Shown here piece by piece: positions 33,057 to 41,630 of a DNA stretch of 64,000 bases. Source of the stretch: Treponema sp. GTDB taxonomy: Bacteria; Spirochaetota; Spirochaetia; Treponematales; Treponemataceae. How positions within the stretch are numbered: position 1 is the stretch's first letter; each line of letters begins with the position of its first letter. The translations under genes and the position numbers were made by a program. The notes under the pieces were generated by a model. That model had not been told where the DNA came from. It worked only from the letters and a program-made list of their open reading frames with translations, and made no database searches. Location: NCBI GenBank assembly GCA_017553635.1, contig JAFZKN010000021.1, forward strand, positions 1-64,000. Direction: 5' to 3'.

Positions 33057-34760
33057 ATGAACGAATGGTTCAAAAAGCTCGTTTCCAATTTAAAGGAAAA
33101 GTGGGCAAAGTGGTCCATATTACAAAAAGGCATTCTTATCGGTGTAGTCCTTGCAGTCGTGTTTGCGATTGTTCTTGGATTCCGTTTCTCGTCTCAACCG
33201 ACAACTGTTAAACTCTTCAGTGCACCTGTTACAGGTGATGCACAGATTCAGATTCTTACTCGTCTTGATAAAGAAAATGTAAAAGCAGAAGTTGACAGCG
33301 CAGGTTTTATCCGTGTAGAAGATGAAGCTACTGCAAGAAGAATGAAAGACATTCTTATTACAGAGGGACTTGTTCCGTCAAACATTGATCCGTTTGCAGG
33401 ATATTTTGACAGAGGCTGGTCAACAACTGATGCAGATCAGAATGTAAAAAAAAGTATTGCAATTCAAAAAACATTAAAGCAGCATATCGAAGCAATTGAT
33501 GATATCGTAAAAGCAGACGTAACACTTGATCTCCCTCCAGATAAAGTGTTTAAGTCACAGCAGAATCCTATAAGTGCGAGTGTCATACTTACATTTACCC
33601 CGATGAGTGACATGCGCAACAGTGCACAGAAAATTAAAGGTCTTGAAAAAATCATCATGACTGCAGTAAGCGGGCTTAAAAAAGAAAACCTTACTATTGC
33701 AGATTCAGAAGGTACTGTTTTAAATGATGATGAAGGCCTTTCTGAACTTAGACGTCTTTCGATTATCGAAAAAGAGCAGAGATTCATTCAGAAGCAGGAA
33801 GTATATTACCGTGCACAGATTTTAAAACAGCTCCAGAGTATCAAGGGTGAAAAAAGAATTCCTGAAATCAATATTAAAATTGATATGGATATGTCTGAAA
33901 AGAAAATTGAATCTGTCAGATATAATCCGTTTGTAAGAAAACCAGATAATCCTGAAACACCGTATGATGATTCTGATATTGCAGACTCTGTAGTAGAATC
34001 GGCTCAGACTGTTACACGTGAGTGGCAGGGAATCGGATTTAATCCACAGGGACCTGTCGGACCTGAAGGAAACAACCCTCCTGTTTATTCAGAAGAAGAC
34101 AATACAATTGGCAAACAGACAGAGACAGCAACTACTCAGAATTTCTTAGTAAATACCGATAATATATCAGAGGTATTCCATCCTACAATTGATCGCGTTA
34201 CAGTTTCTGTCAACGTTGACGGTACATGGACAAAGGAATATGACAAACATCATAATCTTAAGTTTGATGATCAGGGATGTATTATAAGAAATTATATTCC
34301 GGTCCCGAAAGAAGAACTTGAACAGATGGCAGAACTTGTACAGGGTGCCATCGGTTATGATAAAGCAAGAAATTATTCAGTTATTGTTCGCAACGTTCAG
34401 ATAGATCATACAGAAGAATTTGAAGCAGAGAACGAGGCAATAAGAAAAGCAAATCAGACAAAGATGACAATAATTATTGTTCTTGCCGGAATTGCATTAG
34501 TTCTTATTGCGTTCATTCTTTACAGATTTATCAGCCGCGAAATTGAACGCCGCAAACGCATCAAGGCAGAAGAAGAACGCCGCCGTCAGGAAATGGCACG
34601 TATTATGGCTCTTCAGGATGCGCAGAACGAAGGTATGGAAGTTACGATGTCTGTCGAAGAGCGGCGTCGTGCAGAACTTCAGGAAAACGCCATTGCTATG
34701 GCAAAAGAACATCCGGAAGATGTTGCTATGCTCATACGTACATGGTTGATGGAGGAATAG
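33057..34760 (+). CDS. fliF: Flagellar MS-ring protein FliF
   Basis: 567 aa. Membrane helix near residues 25-45 (GILIGVVLAVVFAIVLGF), periplasmic ring-building domains (QIQILTRLDKENVKAEVDSAGFIRVED and the secretin-like VKADVTLDLPPDKVFKSQQNPISASVILT), a second helix near residues 475-495 (MTIIIVLAGIALVLIAFILY) and a cytoplasmic C-terminus (AIAMAKEHPEDVAMLIRTWLME) that binds FliG. GGGAGGGG selects the ATG at 33057. Three bases separate it from fliG. Confidence 0.96.
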   Translation: MNEWFKKLVSNLKEKWAKWSILQKGILIGVVLAVVFAIVLGFRFSSQPTTVKLFSAPVTGDAQIQILTRLDKENVKAEVDSAGFIRVEDEATARRMKDILITEGLVPSNIDPFAGYFDRGWSTTDADQNVKKSIAIQKTLKQHIEAIDDIVKADVTLDLPPDKVFKSQQNPISASVILTFTPMSDMRNSAQKIKGLEKIIMTAVSGLKKENLTIADSEGTVLNDDEGLSELRRLSIIEKEQRFIQKQEVYYRAQILKQLQSIKGEKRIPEINIKIDMDMSEKKIESVRYNPFVRKPDNPETPYDDSDIADSVVESAQTVTREWQGIGFNPQGPVGPEGNNPPVYSEEDNTIGKQTETATTQNFLVNTDNISEVFHPTIDRVTVSVNVDGTWTKEYDKHHNLKFDDQGCIIRNYIPVPKEELEQMAELVQGAIGYDKARNYSVIVRNVQIDHTEEFEAENEAIRKANQTKMTIIIVLAGIALVLIAFILYRFISREIERRKRIKAEEERRRQEMARIMALQDAQNEGMEVTMSVEERRRAELQENAIAMAKEHPEDVAMLIRTWLMEE

Positions 34761-34763
34761 TAT

Positions 34764-35870
34764 ATGGCAGAAGAAGCACAGGCTAAACCAAAAAGTAATC
34801 CTAAGCCAGTCCCAAAACCGGGAACATTAAAACCTGCCTCAAGTCCTTCGTCAAAAAAAGGAAAGGATTTTAAAAGCCTTACCGGAAGACAGAAAGCAGC
34901 AATCTTCCTCGTATCTGTAGGAAGTGATGTTTCATCAGAAATCATGAAACACCTTCGTGAAGACGAAGTAGAAACATTAACATTTGAAATTGCCAGACTC
35001 GAAACAGTCGATGCAGAAATAAAAGATCAGGTCCTCGAAGAATTCCAGGATTTGATGAATGCTCAGAACTTTATTACAACCGGTGGTATCGATTATGCAC
35101 GAGAACTTCTCGAAAAATCTTTGGGAAGTCAGAAGGCCATCGATATCATCAACCGTCTTACTTCGAGCCTTCAGGTTCGTCCGTTCGACTTTATCCGTCG
35201 TACAGATCCTGCACATCTTTTAAACTTTATTCAGCAGGAATATCCGCAGACAATTGCTTTGATCCTTGCTTATCTGGAACCGGGAAAAGCAGCAATCATT
35301 CTGCAGAATCTTCCGGAAGAAATGCAGCCTGAAGTTTCTAAACGTCTTGCAACAATGGACCGTACATCGCCTGACGTTTTGCGTGAAGTTGAACGCGTTC
35401 TTGAGAAAAAGCTTTCTACACTTTCTTCAGAAGACTACACTGCTGCCGGTGGTGTTGAATCTATCGTTGAAATCCTCAACCTTGTTGACCGTTCTTCTGA
35501 AAAAGCAATTATCGAATCTCTCGAAGAAGAAGATCCGGATCTGGCAGAAGAAATCAAGAAACGTATGTTCGTATTCGAAGATATCGTTATGCTCGACGAC
35601 CGTTCTATTCAGAAAGTACTCCGCGAAGTCGATACACAGGAACTTGCAAAAGCGCTTAAGTCTGTTGATACCGAAGTTCAGGATAAGATATTCCGCAACA
35701 TGTCAAAGCGTGCTGCAAGTATGTTAAAGGAAGATATGGAATTTATGGGCCCTGTACGTTTGAAGGACGTAGAAGAAGCTCAGCAGAAAATTGTATCTAC
35801 AATCAGACGTCTTGAAGAGAAGGGAGATATCGTTATTGCCCGCTCTGGAGAAGACGAACTCGTTACATGA
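34764..35870 (+). CDS. fliG: Flagellar motor switch protein FliG
   Basis: 368 aa. N-domain that binds FliF (LTGRQKAAIFLVSVGSDVSSEIMKHL), middle domain with the EHPQ-like motif (QQEYPQTIALILAYLEP), and C-domain with the charged torque helix (IKKRMFVFEDIVMLDDRSIQKVLREVD). A Pro/Lys-rich extension of about 40 residues precedes the N-domain. Spirochaetes usually carry two FliG proteins; the one in this cluster corresponds to FliG-2 of T. pallidum, the true switch protein. Confidence 0.95.
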   Translation: MAEEAQAKPKSNPKPVPKPGTLKPASSPSSKKGKDFKSLTGRQKAAIFLVSVGSDVSSEIMKHLREDEVETLTFEIARLETVDAEIKDQVLEEFQDLMNAQNFITTGGIDYARELLEKSLGSQKAIDIINRLTSSLQVRPFDFIRRTDPAHLLNFIQQEYPQTIALILAYLEPGKAAIILQNLPEEMQPEVSKRLATMDRTSPDVLREVERVLEKKLSTLSSEDYTAAGGVESIVEILNLVDRSSEKAIIESLEEEDPDLAEEIKKRMFVFEDIVMLDDRSIQKVLREVDTQELAKALKSVDTEVQDKIFRNMSKRAASMLKEDMEFMGPVRLKDVEEAQQKIVSTIRRLEEKGDIVIARSGEDELVT

Positions 35871-35893
35871 TGTTAATAGAGTAGGATAGGAAA

Positions 35894-36820
35894 ATGGCAA
35901 AAACTGTATTTCGTCAAAATGAAATTAAAACAAAAGAAGAAAAGTTTCAGTTAAAGCTCCTGCATGATTATGCACCTGTTGTCGAAGAAGTTGTAGAAGA
36001 AGAACCTGAATATACAGGTCCTACTGCAGATGACCTTAGACGTGAAGCAGAAGAATACAAAAAGAATTTTGAAATCGAAAAACAGGGAATGCTTTCTAAA
36101 GCGCAGGCTGATGCTGATGAGATAGTAAAGAAAGCAGAAGAAGCTGCGTTTGCAGAAGTAAAGCGCCAGACAGATCAGGCTCAGATTATTAAAACAGATG
36201 CAGAAAATGCTGCTGCAAAAATAAAAAAAGATGCCGAGCTTGAAGCACAGAGAATTATCGAAGAAGCACAGGCAGAAAAACAGAGAATTGTTTCTGACTC
36301 TCAGAAGGAAGGTTATGATACTGGATTTGAGAGTGGATATCAGGAAGGAAATAAAGAAGCCCAGCGTCTTGTAGAAAGAATGCATACTGTACTTGATGCA
36401 GTAATGGCACGAAGAGAAGAAATCTTAAACGAAACAGAATATCAGATTGTAGAACTTGTTGTATTGATTGCAAGAAAGGTTGTAAAAATTATTTCCGAAA
36501 ATCAGCGGAATGTAATTATGAACAATGTTTTGCAGGCTCTAAAAAAAGTTAAAGGTCGAGGCGATGTTACAATTCGTGTGAATCTTGCAGACGTTAAACT
36601 TACGACAGAACATGTTCATGACTTTATAGAAAGAGTAGAAGCAGTAAAGGGAATTACTGTTGTAGAAGATACTACAGTCGAAAAAGGCGGCTGTATAGTA
36701 GAAACAGACTTTGGTGCAATTGATGCCCGCATTTCAAGCCAGCTTACAGAACTTGAACAGAAGATTATGGAAATATCTCCTGTCAAGACAGTTGCCAAAT
36801 CAGATATACCGACTACATAA
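35894..36820 (+). CDS. fliH: Flagellar assembly protein FliH
   Basis: 308 aa. Long Ala/Glu/Lys-rich coiled coil (about 45-150), with the G-x-x-x-G segment GYDTGFESGYQEGNKEAQ typical of FliH, then the V/F1 ATPase subunit E-like C-terminal domain (EIVELVVLIARKVVKII..IRVNLADVKL..GGCIVETDFGAIDARISSQL). FliH regulates FliI and links it to the C ring; in spirochaetes it forms the spokes of the export ATPase complex. Confidence 0.93.
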   Translation: MAKTVFRQNEIKTKEEKFQLKLLHDYAPVVEEVVEEEPEYTGPTADDLRREAEEYKKNFEIEKQGMLSKAQADADEIVKKAEEAAFAEVKRQTDQAQIIKTDAENAAAKIKKDAELEAQRIIEEAQAEKQRIVSDSQKEGYDTGFESGYQEGNKEAQRLVERMHTVLDAVMARREEILNETEYQIVELVVLIARKVVKIISENQRNVIMNNVLQALKKVKGRGDVTIRVNLADVKLTTEHVHDFIERVEAVKGITVVEDTTVEKGGCIVETDFGAIDARISSQLTELEQKIMEISPVKTVAKSDIPTT

Positions 36821-36853
36821 GATATAGCAAGATTTTTTTAAAAGGGTGGGAAA

Positions 36854-38269
36854 ATGAAATCTTCTTATAATGTAGCTTTTGATTTAAAGAAATATATTGA
36901 CCGCGTAGAAAAAACTCCGACTATTTTGTATATCGGTAAGGTTACTTCTGTCATCGGACTTGAAGTTATAAGTCAGGGACCTCGCTGTGTTGTTGGAGAA
37001 ATCTGTACAATAAAAATTCCAAGTTTAAAAACAAGTGTAAAAGCAGAAGTAATCGGTGTAAAAGATACAGAAGTTCATCTTTCGCCATTCGGTGAAACAA
37101 GAGGAATTGAAATCGGCTGCGATGTAATTGCTTCTGGAACAACTCTTCAGGTTCCTGTTGGAAAAAATCTTTTGGGAAGAATTATAAATGCAGTTGGAAG
37201 ACCAATTGACGGAAAAGGTGATGTAGTTCCGGAAACATATTATCCTGTTATTGCAGATCCTCCTTCTCCGATGAACCGCCGTCCGATTGTTGACCGCATT
37301 TCGACAGGAGTCCGGGCAATTGATACTCTTTTAACTGTAGGTAAAGGACAGCGAATGGGAATTTTTGCAGGAACCGGTGTAGGTAAGACAACTCTTCTTG
37401 CAACAATTGCAAAAAACACAAATGCAGATATAAATGTAATTGCACTTATCGGGGAACGAGGCCGTGAACTTATGGACTTTGTTCACGAAGATCTGGGCGA
37501 GGAAGGTTTAAAGAAAAGTGTTGTTGTAATTGCAACAAGCGATGAGCCTGCAATCGCAAGATTAAGGGCTTCTTATGTTGCAACTGCTGTTGCAGAATAT
37601 TTTCGTGACCAGGGAAAAGATGTAATGATGATGTTTGACTCTGTTACACGATTTGCACAGGCACAGCGTGAAATAGGACTTGCAAATGGAGAACCGCCTG
37701 CGCTAAAGGGATATCCGCCGAGTGTATTTGATTTAATTCCGAAGTTAATGGAAAGAACAGGTACAAATGAAAAAGGTTCTATTACGGCATTTTATACAGT
37801 AAAAGTTGACGGTGATGATTTTAATGAACCGATTACAGATAACGTCCGCGGTACAATTGACGGACACATAATTTTAAATCGTAAACTCTCTGACAGAAAG
37901 CATTATCCTGCAATTGATGTTCCGATGAGTGTAAGCCGTCGTTTTGATAAAGTTAATGGTCCTGTGTTTATTGATGCAGCAAGTGAAATAAGCAGGCTTG
38001 TTGCAATTTATGACCAGAATGAACTTATGATTACAACTGGTGCATATCAAAAGGGAACTTCACCAGAAATTGATAAGGCAATTGATATGCATGAAAAAAT
38101 CGAAACATTCCTCACGCAGAAAAAAACAGATCACTGTACGATGAATGAATCGATCGAAAAACTTGCTGAGCTTTCCGGTATAAAAATTCCGGAAGAGGAA
38201 TATGACGCAGTTTCTGCAATTGAGGAAGCAGAAATGCAACAGGTAGCTGTGGAAAATGAAGCCGTTTAA
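36854..38269 (+). CDS. fliI: Flagellar export ATPase FliI
   Basis: 471-aa F1-beta-like ATPase of the flagellar type III secretion system. Walker A GIFAGTGVGKTTLLATIAK, Walker B VMMMFDSVTRFAQAQREIGLA, the family signature GEPPALKGYPPSVFDLIPKLMER, and N-terminal beta-barrel domain. Start ATG has GGGTGGG upstream. The 3' end overlaps fliJ by 14 bases. Confidence 0.97.
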   Translation: MKSSYNVAFDLKKYIDRVEKTPTILYIGKVTSVIGLEVISQGPRCVVGEICTIKIPSLKTSVKAEVIGVKDTEVHLSPFGETRGIEIGCDVIASGTTLQVPVGKNLLGRIINAVGRPIDGKGDVVPETYYPVIADPPSPMNRRPIVDRISTGVRAIDTLLTVGKGQRMGIFAGTGVGKTTLLATIAKNTNADINVIALIGERGRELMDFVHEDLGEEGLKKSVVVIATSDEPAIARLRASYVATAVAEYFRDQGKDVMMMFDSVTRFAQAQREIGLANGEPPALKGYPPSVFDLIPKLMERTGTNEKGSITAFYTVKVDGDDFNEPITDNVRGTIDGHIILNRKLSDRKHYPAIDVPMSVSRRFDKVNGPVFIDAASEISRLVAIYDQNELMITTGAYQKGTSPEIDKAIDMHEKIETFLTQKKTDHCTMNESIEKLAELSGIKIPEEEYDAVSAIEEAEMQQVAVENEAV

Positions 38270-38693
38270 ATTTGAACTTGAAGATGTACTTTCTCTGAGA
38301 AAATTTGAACAGGAACAGGCACAGATTGAACTTGGTAAAGCTGTATCTGAAGAAACAAAGATTCAGAATAATCTTAAGCTTCTTGCTGTTCAGCATGCCA
38401 AGGCAAAACAGGATGTAAGGGGAAGGACAGATTTTTCTGTAATTTCTCAGGGACAGCAGTATTTTTCTTTTTTAAAACTTCAGGAAGAAAAACTGCTTGA
38501 AGATCTGGCTGAGGCGGAACTTGTAACTGAGGCAAAACGGGAAGTTTTTAGAAAATGTCTTCAGAAAACGCAGAGCCTTGAAAAGTTAAAGGAAAAACAG
38601 AAAGAGATATATACAAAAGCAGAAGAAAAAAAAATGGAAGAAGCTATCGATGAGACAATTAGTGCCAGGAGAGTGGAAAATAATTTGATGTAA
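38256..38693 (+). CDS. fliJ: Flagellar export protein FliJ
   Basis: 145 aa, almost entirely a charged antiparallel coiled coil (FELEDVLSLRKFEQEQAQIELGKAVSEE..YFSFLKLQEEKLLEDLAEAEL), as in FliJ, the central stalk of the FliHIJ export complex. Overlap with fliI and position at the end of the cluster support the name; the family is weakly conserved. A strong bidirectional terminator follows. Confidence 0.85.
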   Translation: MKPFKFELEDVLSLRKFEQEQAQIELGKAVSEETKIQNNLKLLAVQHAKAKQDVRGRTDFSVISQGQQYFSFLKLQEEKLLEDLAEAELVTEAKREVFRKCLQKTQSLEKLKEKQKEIYTKAEEKKMEEAIDETISARRVENNLM

Positions 38694-38742
38694 ATCCTCC
38701 AGGAATTAAGATAATGTAAAAATAAGATAGAGTAAAAAAGAT

Positions 38743-38776
38743 AAGGCCTGAATCTGAAGATTCAGGCCTTTGTTTT
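38743..38776. terminator. Bidirectional terminator between fliJ and the kinase gene
   Basis: Perfect 12-bp stem (38743-38754 and 38759-38770, loop TGAA) with a T-rich tail on the plus strand (TGTTTT) and an A-rich lead that gives T on the minus strand. It serves both convergent units. Confidence 0.9.
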
Positions 38777-38788
38777 AGAAAAACTTTT

Positions 38789-40447
38789 CTAGTACTTAAA
38801 TGCAGAGTGTCCGATAAACTCGCGGAGAATCGATCTGTCAGGAACTTCTGTAGGATCGATAGTCGGGAATATATCAAGGAATCTTAAAAGTCTGCACGCT
38901 TCTGAATACTCTTTTTCTAAAGGAGTAATTCTTCTTAAAAGCGGTTCAGCAAAAATCTTTAATACAGAAAGCTCATAGTCGAGTGCTGTATTTAAGATTG
39001 CATCTGCATTGTTCTGGAACGGGAAGATGTGAAGTCTTTCACCTTTCTGAACGCTGTCCCACATTCCGATTGTTTCTGCAGCTGACTTTCCGCGGAACTG
39101 AGAATCACGGACAATACGGCGTATAAGGCGGTTGTCACTTGTAGAAATTCTGTTGTGTTCGTTAAAGTTAAGCTGAGTAAGGGCAGAAAGGTAAAGCTTA
39201 AACTTAAACTGCGGTTTAACAAGCGGTGTAAGCTTGTCGTTAAGTCCATGAATACCTTCCATGATGAGAATATCGTTTTCGCCGAGTGTAATCTGTTTTG
39301 TTCCAGGCTGTCTTGTTCCTGTTGCAAAATCGTATTCAGGAAGAGTGATTGTCTTTCCGTCAAAGAGGTCAACGAGATTCTGGTTTATAAGTGCTACGTC
39401 GAGGGCTTCAAGACATTCGTAATCGTAATTTCCGTTTTCGTCTTTTGGTGTCTTATCGCGTCCGACATAATAGCAGTCAAGGCTTATTACTTTAGGATTA
39501 TAACCGATTGCCTGAAGTTCAAGCGCAAGCTTTTTAGCACTTGTTGTTTTTCCAGAGCTTGAAGGTCCTGCAATTAAAACAACCTTTACTTTTCCCTTAT
39601 CCTGAATCTGCTGTGCAATATCTGCAATGCTTTTTTCCTGGAATATTTCTGAGATGTTGATAAAGTCATTTACCTTGCGGTTTTTAACAAGCTCGTTGAG
39701 GGAAGCAGCAGTAGTAACTCCAATCTGCTTTCCCCATTTTTTGTATTTTTCGTAAGTTTTAAAAAGCTGCGGAATATCGTGAAATTCCGGAAGCTTTTCC
39801 GGTTCTGACGAAGTAGGGAATCTTAAAAGAAAGCCCTGTCCGTATTTCATGATTTCCCAAGTTTTAAGATAACCTGTAGAAACTAAAAGCGGAGCGTAGT
39901 AAAGGTCCGTAAAGTTTCCAAGGCAGTTAATTTCTACGCGTGGAGGACATTTGTAGCGGAGAAGGTTTCTTGTGTCCTTAAGTCCCTGCTGTTCAAAAAG
40001 CTCAACAGCCTGTTCGTAAGACATAGAAGAAGTCTCTATCGCAACATTTTTGCTTATGAGCTCCTGCATTTTTGTCTTTAATTTTTCGATTAGAGGCGGG
40101 TGAACTGCGTTTCCGTCTGCAAGCGTGTAATAATAGCCGTATCCTAAGCTGTGTCCGATTAAAAGGCGATAGTTAGGATCGATTTCGTGCATTGCTGCTT
40201 CCATCGTAAAGCATAATGAACGGCGGTAAACTTCTGCGCCGTCTTTGCTTTTTGCTAAAACCGGTTCGATAAAGCAGTCTGTAATGATTGCTTTATTAAG
40301 CGAACATATCTGATTATTGACCCTTACTGCATAAACTGTCTCCGGTTCATTAGTCAAAGCATCAATAAAATCTTTTGCCCTCGAGCCAGGTGCGGTCTCA
40401 AGAGTTTTTCCGTTAGGAAGTTTGATTGTTATTCTGTTTGTACTCAT
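38789..40447 (-). CDS. TGS-domain uridine kinase-like nucleoside kinase
   Basis: 552 aa, three parts. Residues 1-65 form a TGS domain (ITIKLPNGKTLETAPGSRAKDFIDAL). About 65-230 resembles the editing/second additional domain of threonyl-tRNA synthetase (CFTMEAAMHEIDPNYRLLIGHSLGYG). About 280-480 is a P-loop uridine kinase/phosphoribulokinase domain with Walker A AGPSSSGKTTSAKKLALEL, VISLDCYYVGRDKTP and ILIMEGIHGLND. This architecture is known in bacteria as a nucleoside kinase of unclear substrate. A near-consensus promoter ends 6 nt before the ATG and there is no Shine-Dalgarno, so the mRNA should be leaderless. Confidence 0.88.
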   Translation of the reverse strand: MSTNRITIKLPNGKTLETAPGSRAKDFIDALTNEPETVYAVRVNNQICSLNKAIITDCFIEPVLAKSKDGAEVYRRSLCFTMEAAMHEIDPNYRLLIGHSLGYGYYYTLADGNAVHPPLIEKLKTKMQELISKNVAIETSSMSYEQAVELFEQQGLKDTRNLLRYKCPPRVEINCLGNFTDLYYAPLLVSTGYLKTWEIMKYGQGFLLRFPTSSEPEKLPEFHDIPQLFKTYEKYKKWGKQIGVTTAASLNELVKNRKVNDFINISEIFQEKSIADIAQQIQDKGKVKVVLIAGPSSSGKTTSAKKLALELQAIGYNPKVISLDCYYVGRDKTPKDENGNYDYECLEALDVALINQNLVDLFDGKTITLPEYDFATGTRQPGTKQITLGENDILIMEGIHGLNDKLTPLVKPQFKFKLYLSALTQLNFNEHNRISTSDNRLIRRIVRDSQFRGKSAAETIGMWDSVQKGERLHIFPFQNNADAILNTALDYELSVLKIFAEPLLRRITPLEKEYSEACRLLRFLDIFPTIDPTEVPDRSILREFIGHSAFKY

Positions 40448-40453
40448 TCTTTA

Positions 40454-40482
40454 ATTATATCACACAAACTGAATAATGTAAA
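40454..40482 (-). promoter_or_regulatory. Promoter of the TGS-kinase gene
   Basis: Minus strand: -35 TTTACA (40482-40477), 17-nt spacer, -10 TATAAT (40459-40454). The A of the ATG at 40447 falls at the expected start of transcription. Confidence 0.75.
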
Positions 40483-40568
40483 AAAATAATCAGTCATCAG
40501 GAAAACAGACAGGGCAGCCGGTATAACCCTGGTCGATTGTCTCCAAAAAACGTAAATCTTTTACAATT

Positions 40569-40874
40569 TTAACTGAAAAGTGCGTCGAATGCCGCGCGGG
40601 CTTTTGCTGCCTTGTCATCACCTCCAGAAGAATTAATGCTTCCGTCAGGTGAAACTGCCTTTCCTATTGCAGAATTTACTTTAAAGAAGTCGCAGAAATT
40701 TGAGCGCTCCTTGTCTTTTACAAGCTCATCGATTGTTTCGTGGCAGTCATAGTGGCTTCCCGGAGAATAGTATTTACAGTTGATGCACGAGTGAAGGTCT
40801 CTGCCGCATGAAGGGCAGGTCGAAGTTCTTGTTATGTTTTCTACTGTAATTGGTGTTCCGCATTTTTTACACAT
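40569..40874 (-). CDS. Small zinc-ribbon protein
   Basis: 101 aa. Starts MCKKCGTPI and continues with CPSCGRDLHSCINCKYYSPGSHYDC, giving CxxC-CxxC-CxxC type cysteine pairs for one or two zinc ions, plus a later cysteine in RSNFCDFF. The C-terminal 35 residues are Gly/Ser/Ala-rich. AAGGAAG lies before the ATG at 40874. It follows cdd by ten bases on the same strand. Role unknown; a nucleic-acid or protein adaptor is possible. Confidence 0.75.
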   Translation of the reverse strand: MCKKCGTPITVENITRTSTCPSCGRDLHSCINCKYYSPGSHYDCHETIDELVKDKERSNFCDFFKVNSAIGKAVSPDGSINSSGGDDKAAKARAAFDALFS

Positions 40875-40884
40875 AAATTCTTCC

Positions 40885-41313
40885 TTATTTTTGCAGATCT
40901 GCGTTTCCAAATCCAAGCGGCAAAAGTTCTTTTAAAGTGTATTCAACTATATCATTTTCATTTTTTGCAAGAAGGATTTTAAAAGTTTCTGGATTGCAGA
41001 ACTCCATCATAACCTGGCGGCAGACACCGCATGGCGGACAGTAATCTTTAATCTGTCCTTTGGGACCTCCGACAATCATAATTGCATCAAATTTTAAATG
41101 CCCCTCGCTTACAGCTTTAAAAAACGCGGTTCGCTCTGCACAGTTAGACGGCCCGTAAGCGGCATTTTCAACATTACATCCGCCGTATACTGTTCCGTCC
41201 TGACACAAAAGTGCAGCCCCCACTTTAAAATTAGAGTAAGGCGTGTAGGAAAAGTTAAGCATGTCCTTTGCTTTATTAAAAAGTTCAATCTTTAAGTTTT
41301 GAGTAAGTTCCAT
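40885..41313 (-). CDS. cdd: Cytidine deaminase
   Basis: 142-aa zinc-dependent deaminase converting cytidine and deoxycytidine to uridine forms in pyrimidine salvage. YTPYSNFKVGAALLCQDG, GCNVENAAYGPSNCAERTAFF (zinc cysteine and catalytic glutamate) and PPCGVCRQVMMEF (two zinc cysteines) are all present. The ATG at 41313 matches the usual family N-terminus; a longer frame back to 41349 covers the promoter. No Shine-Dalgarno is present, and the -10 box ends 7 nt upstream. It diverges from the antitoxin RNA. Confidence 0.93.
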   Translation of the reverse strand: MELTQNLKIELFNKAKDMLNFSYTPYSNFKVGAALLCQDGTVYGGCNVENAAYGPSNCAERTAFFKAVSEGHLKFDAIMIVGGPKGQIKDYCPPCGVCRQVMMEFCNPETFKILLAKNENDIVEYTLKELLPLGFGNADLQK

Positions 41314-41320
41314 AAAAAAT

Positions 41321-41349
41321 ATTATAAGCGATAAGACGGAATTTGGCAA
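41321..41349 (-). promoter_or_regulatory. Promoter of cdd
   Basis: Minus strand: -35 TTGCCA (41349-41344), 17-nt spacer, -10 TATAAT (41326-41321). Transcription should begin 1-2 nt before the ATG. Confidence 0.7.
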
Positions 41350-41373
41350 AAGATGAGTTGTGAGAAAAAATAC

Positions 41374-41401
41374 TTGACTTTTGTTTAGATTATGTTATAT
41401 T
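41374..41401 (+). promoter_or_regulatory. Promoter of the putative antitoxin RNA
   Basis: -35 TTGACT (41374-41379), 16-nt spacer, -10 TATATT (41396-41401). Start expected near 41408. Confidence 0.65.
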
Positions 41402-41407
41402 TTTTAG

Positions 41408-41499
41408 AAGATAAGGAACACCGCAGCGATGTGGCTGTCTCCTTTTGGCTTTTTGATTAGCCTACTCAGTCTTGACCACTGGGGTAGGCTATTTTTTTT
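41408..41499 (+). ncRNA. Putative type I antitoxin RNA, about 90 nt
   Basis: Runs from the promoter start to a strong terminator at 41458-41499. No coding frame of note. Its 5' part (41415-41442) repeats almost exactly the 5' leader of the convergent toxin mRNA (28 versus 29 nt, inverted in the DNA), including GTCTCC, which is complementary to the toxin's ribosome-binding region GGGAGAC. If the toxin message reads past 41500, its 3' tail is fully complementary to this RNA. This is the arrangement of convergent type I systems such as txpA/RatA and bsrG/SR4. Transcription and function are inferred. Confidence 0.7.
41458..41499 (+). terminator. Terminator of the antitoxin RNA
   Basis: Stem TAGCCTAC/GTAGGCTA (41458-41465, 41484-41491) with an inner CAGT/ACTG pairing, followed by eight T. 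The opposite strand lacks a T run, so it works on the plus strand only. Confidence 0.85.
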
Positions 41500-41508
41500 G
41501 CTTCTTCT

Positions 41509-41592
41509 TTACTTTTGTTTGAAGAGAGCGAGTGCTTCTATAAGCAAAGTTACAAAAGCAATGACCAGCATTGCTTTTTCGTAAGATGTCAT
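41509..41592 (-). CDS. Holin-like type I toxin peptide, 27 aa
   Basis: 27 codons, starting MTSYEKAMLVIAFVTL and ending ALFKQK: a short polar head with the Y-E pair, one membrane helix, and a Lys-rich tail. This is the pattern of the putative holin-like toxins (BsrE/BsrG/TxpA group: M-x-x-Y-E-x-x-M-h-h). GGGAG lies 12 nt upstream, a slightly long spacing, and is sequestered: GTCTCC in the leader (41630-41625) pairs with GGAGAC at the ribosome-binding site. The gene has its own promoter and a convergent RNA, as expected for a type I toxin. Toxicity is inferred. Confidence 0.78.
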   Translation of the reverse strand: MTSYEKAMLVIAFVTLLIEALALFKQK

Positions 41593-41602
41593 ATCTGCAC
41601 GA

Positions 41603-41630
41603 GTCTCCCATCATATTAAGATTAGGAGAC
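41603..41630 (-). promoter_or_regulatory. Hairpin hiding the toxin ribosome-binding site
   Basis: In the toxin mRNA GTCTCC (41630-41625) pairs with GGAGAC (41608-41603), extendable by two pairs, around a loop of about 14-16 nt. The paired segment contains the GGGAG Shine-Dalgarno. Confidence 0.6.
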
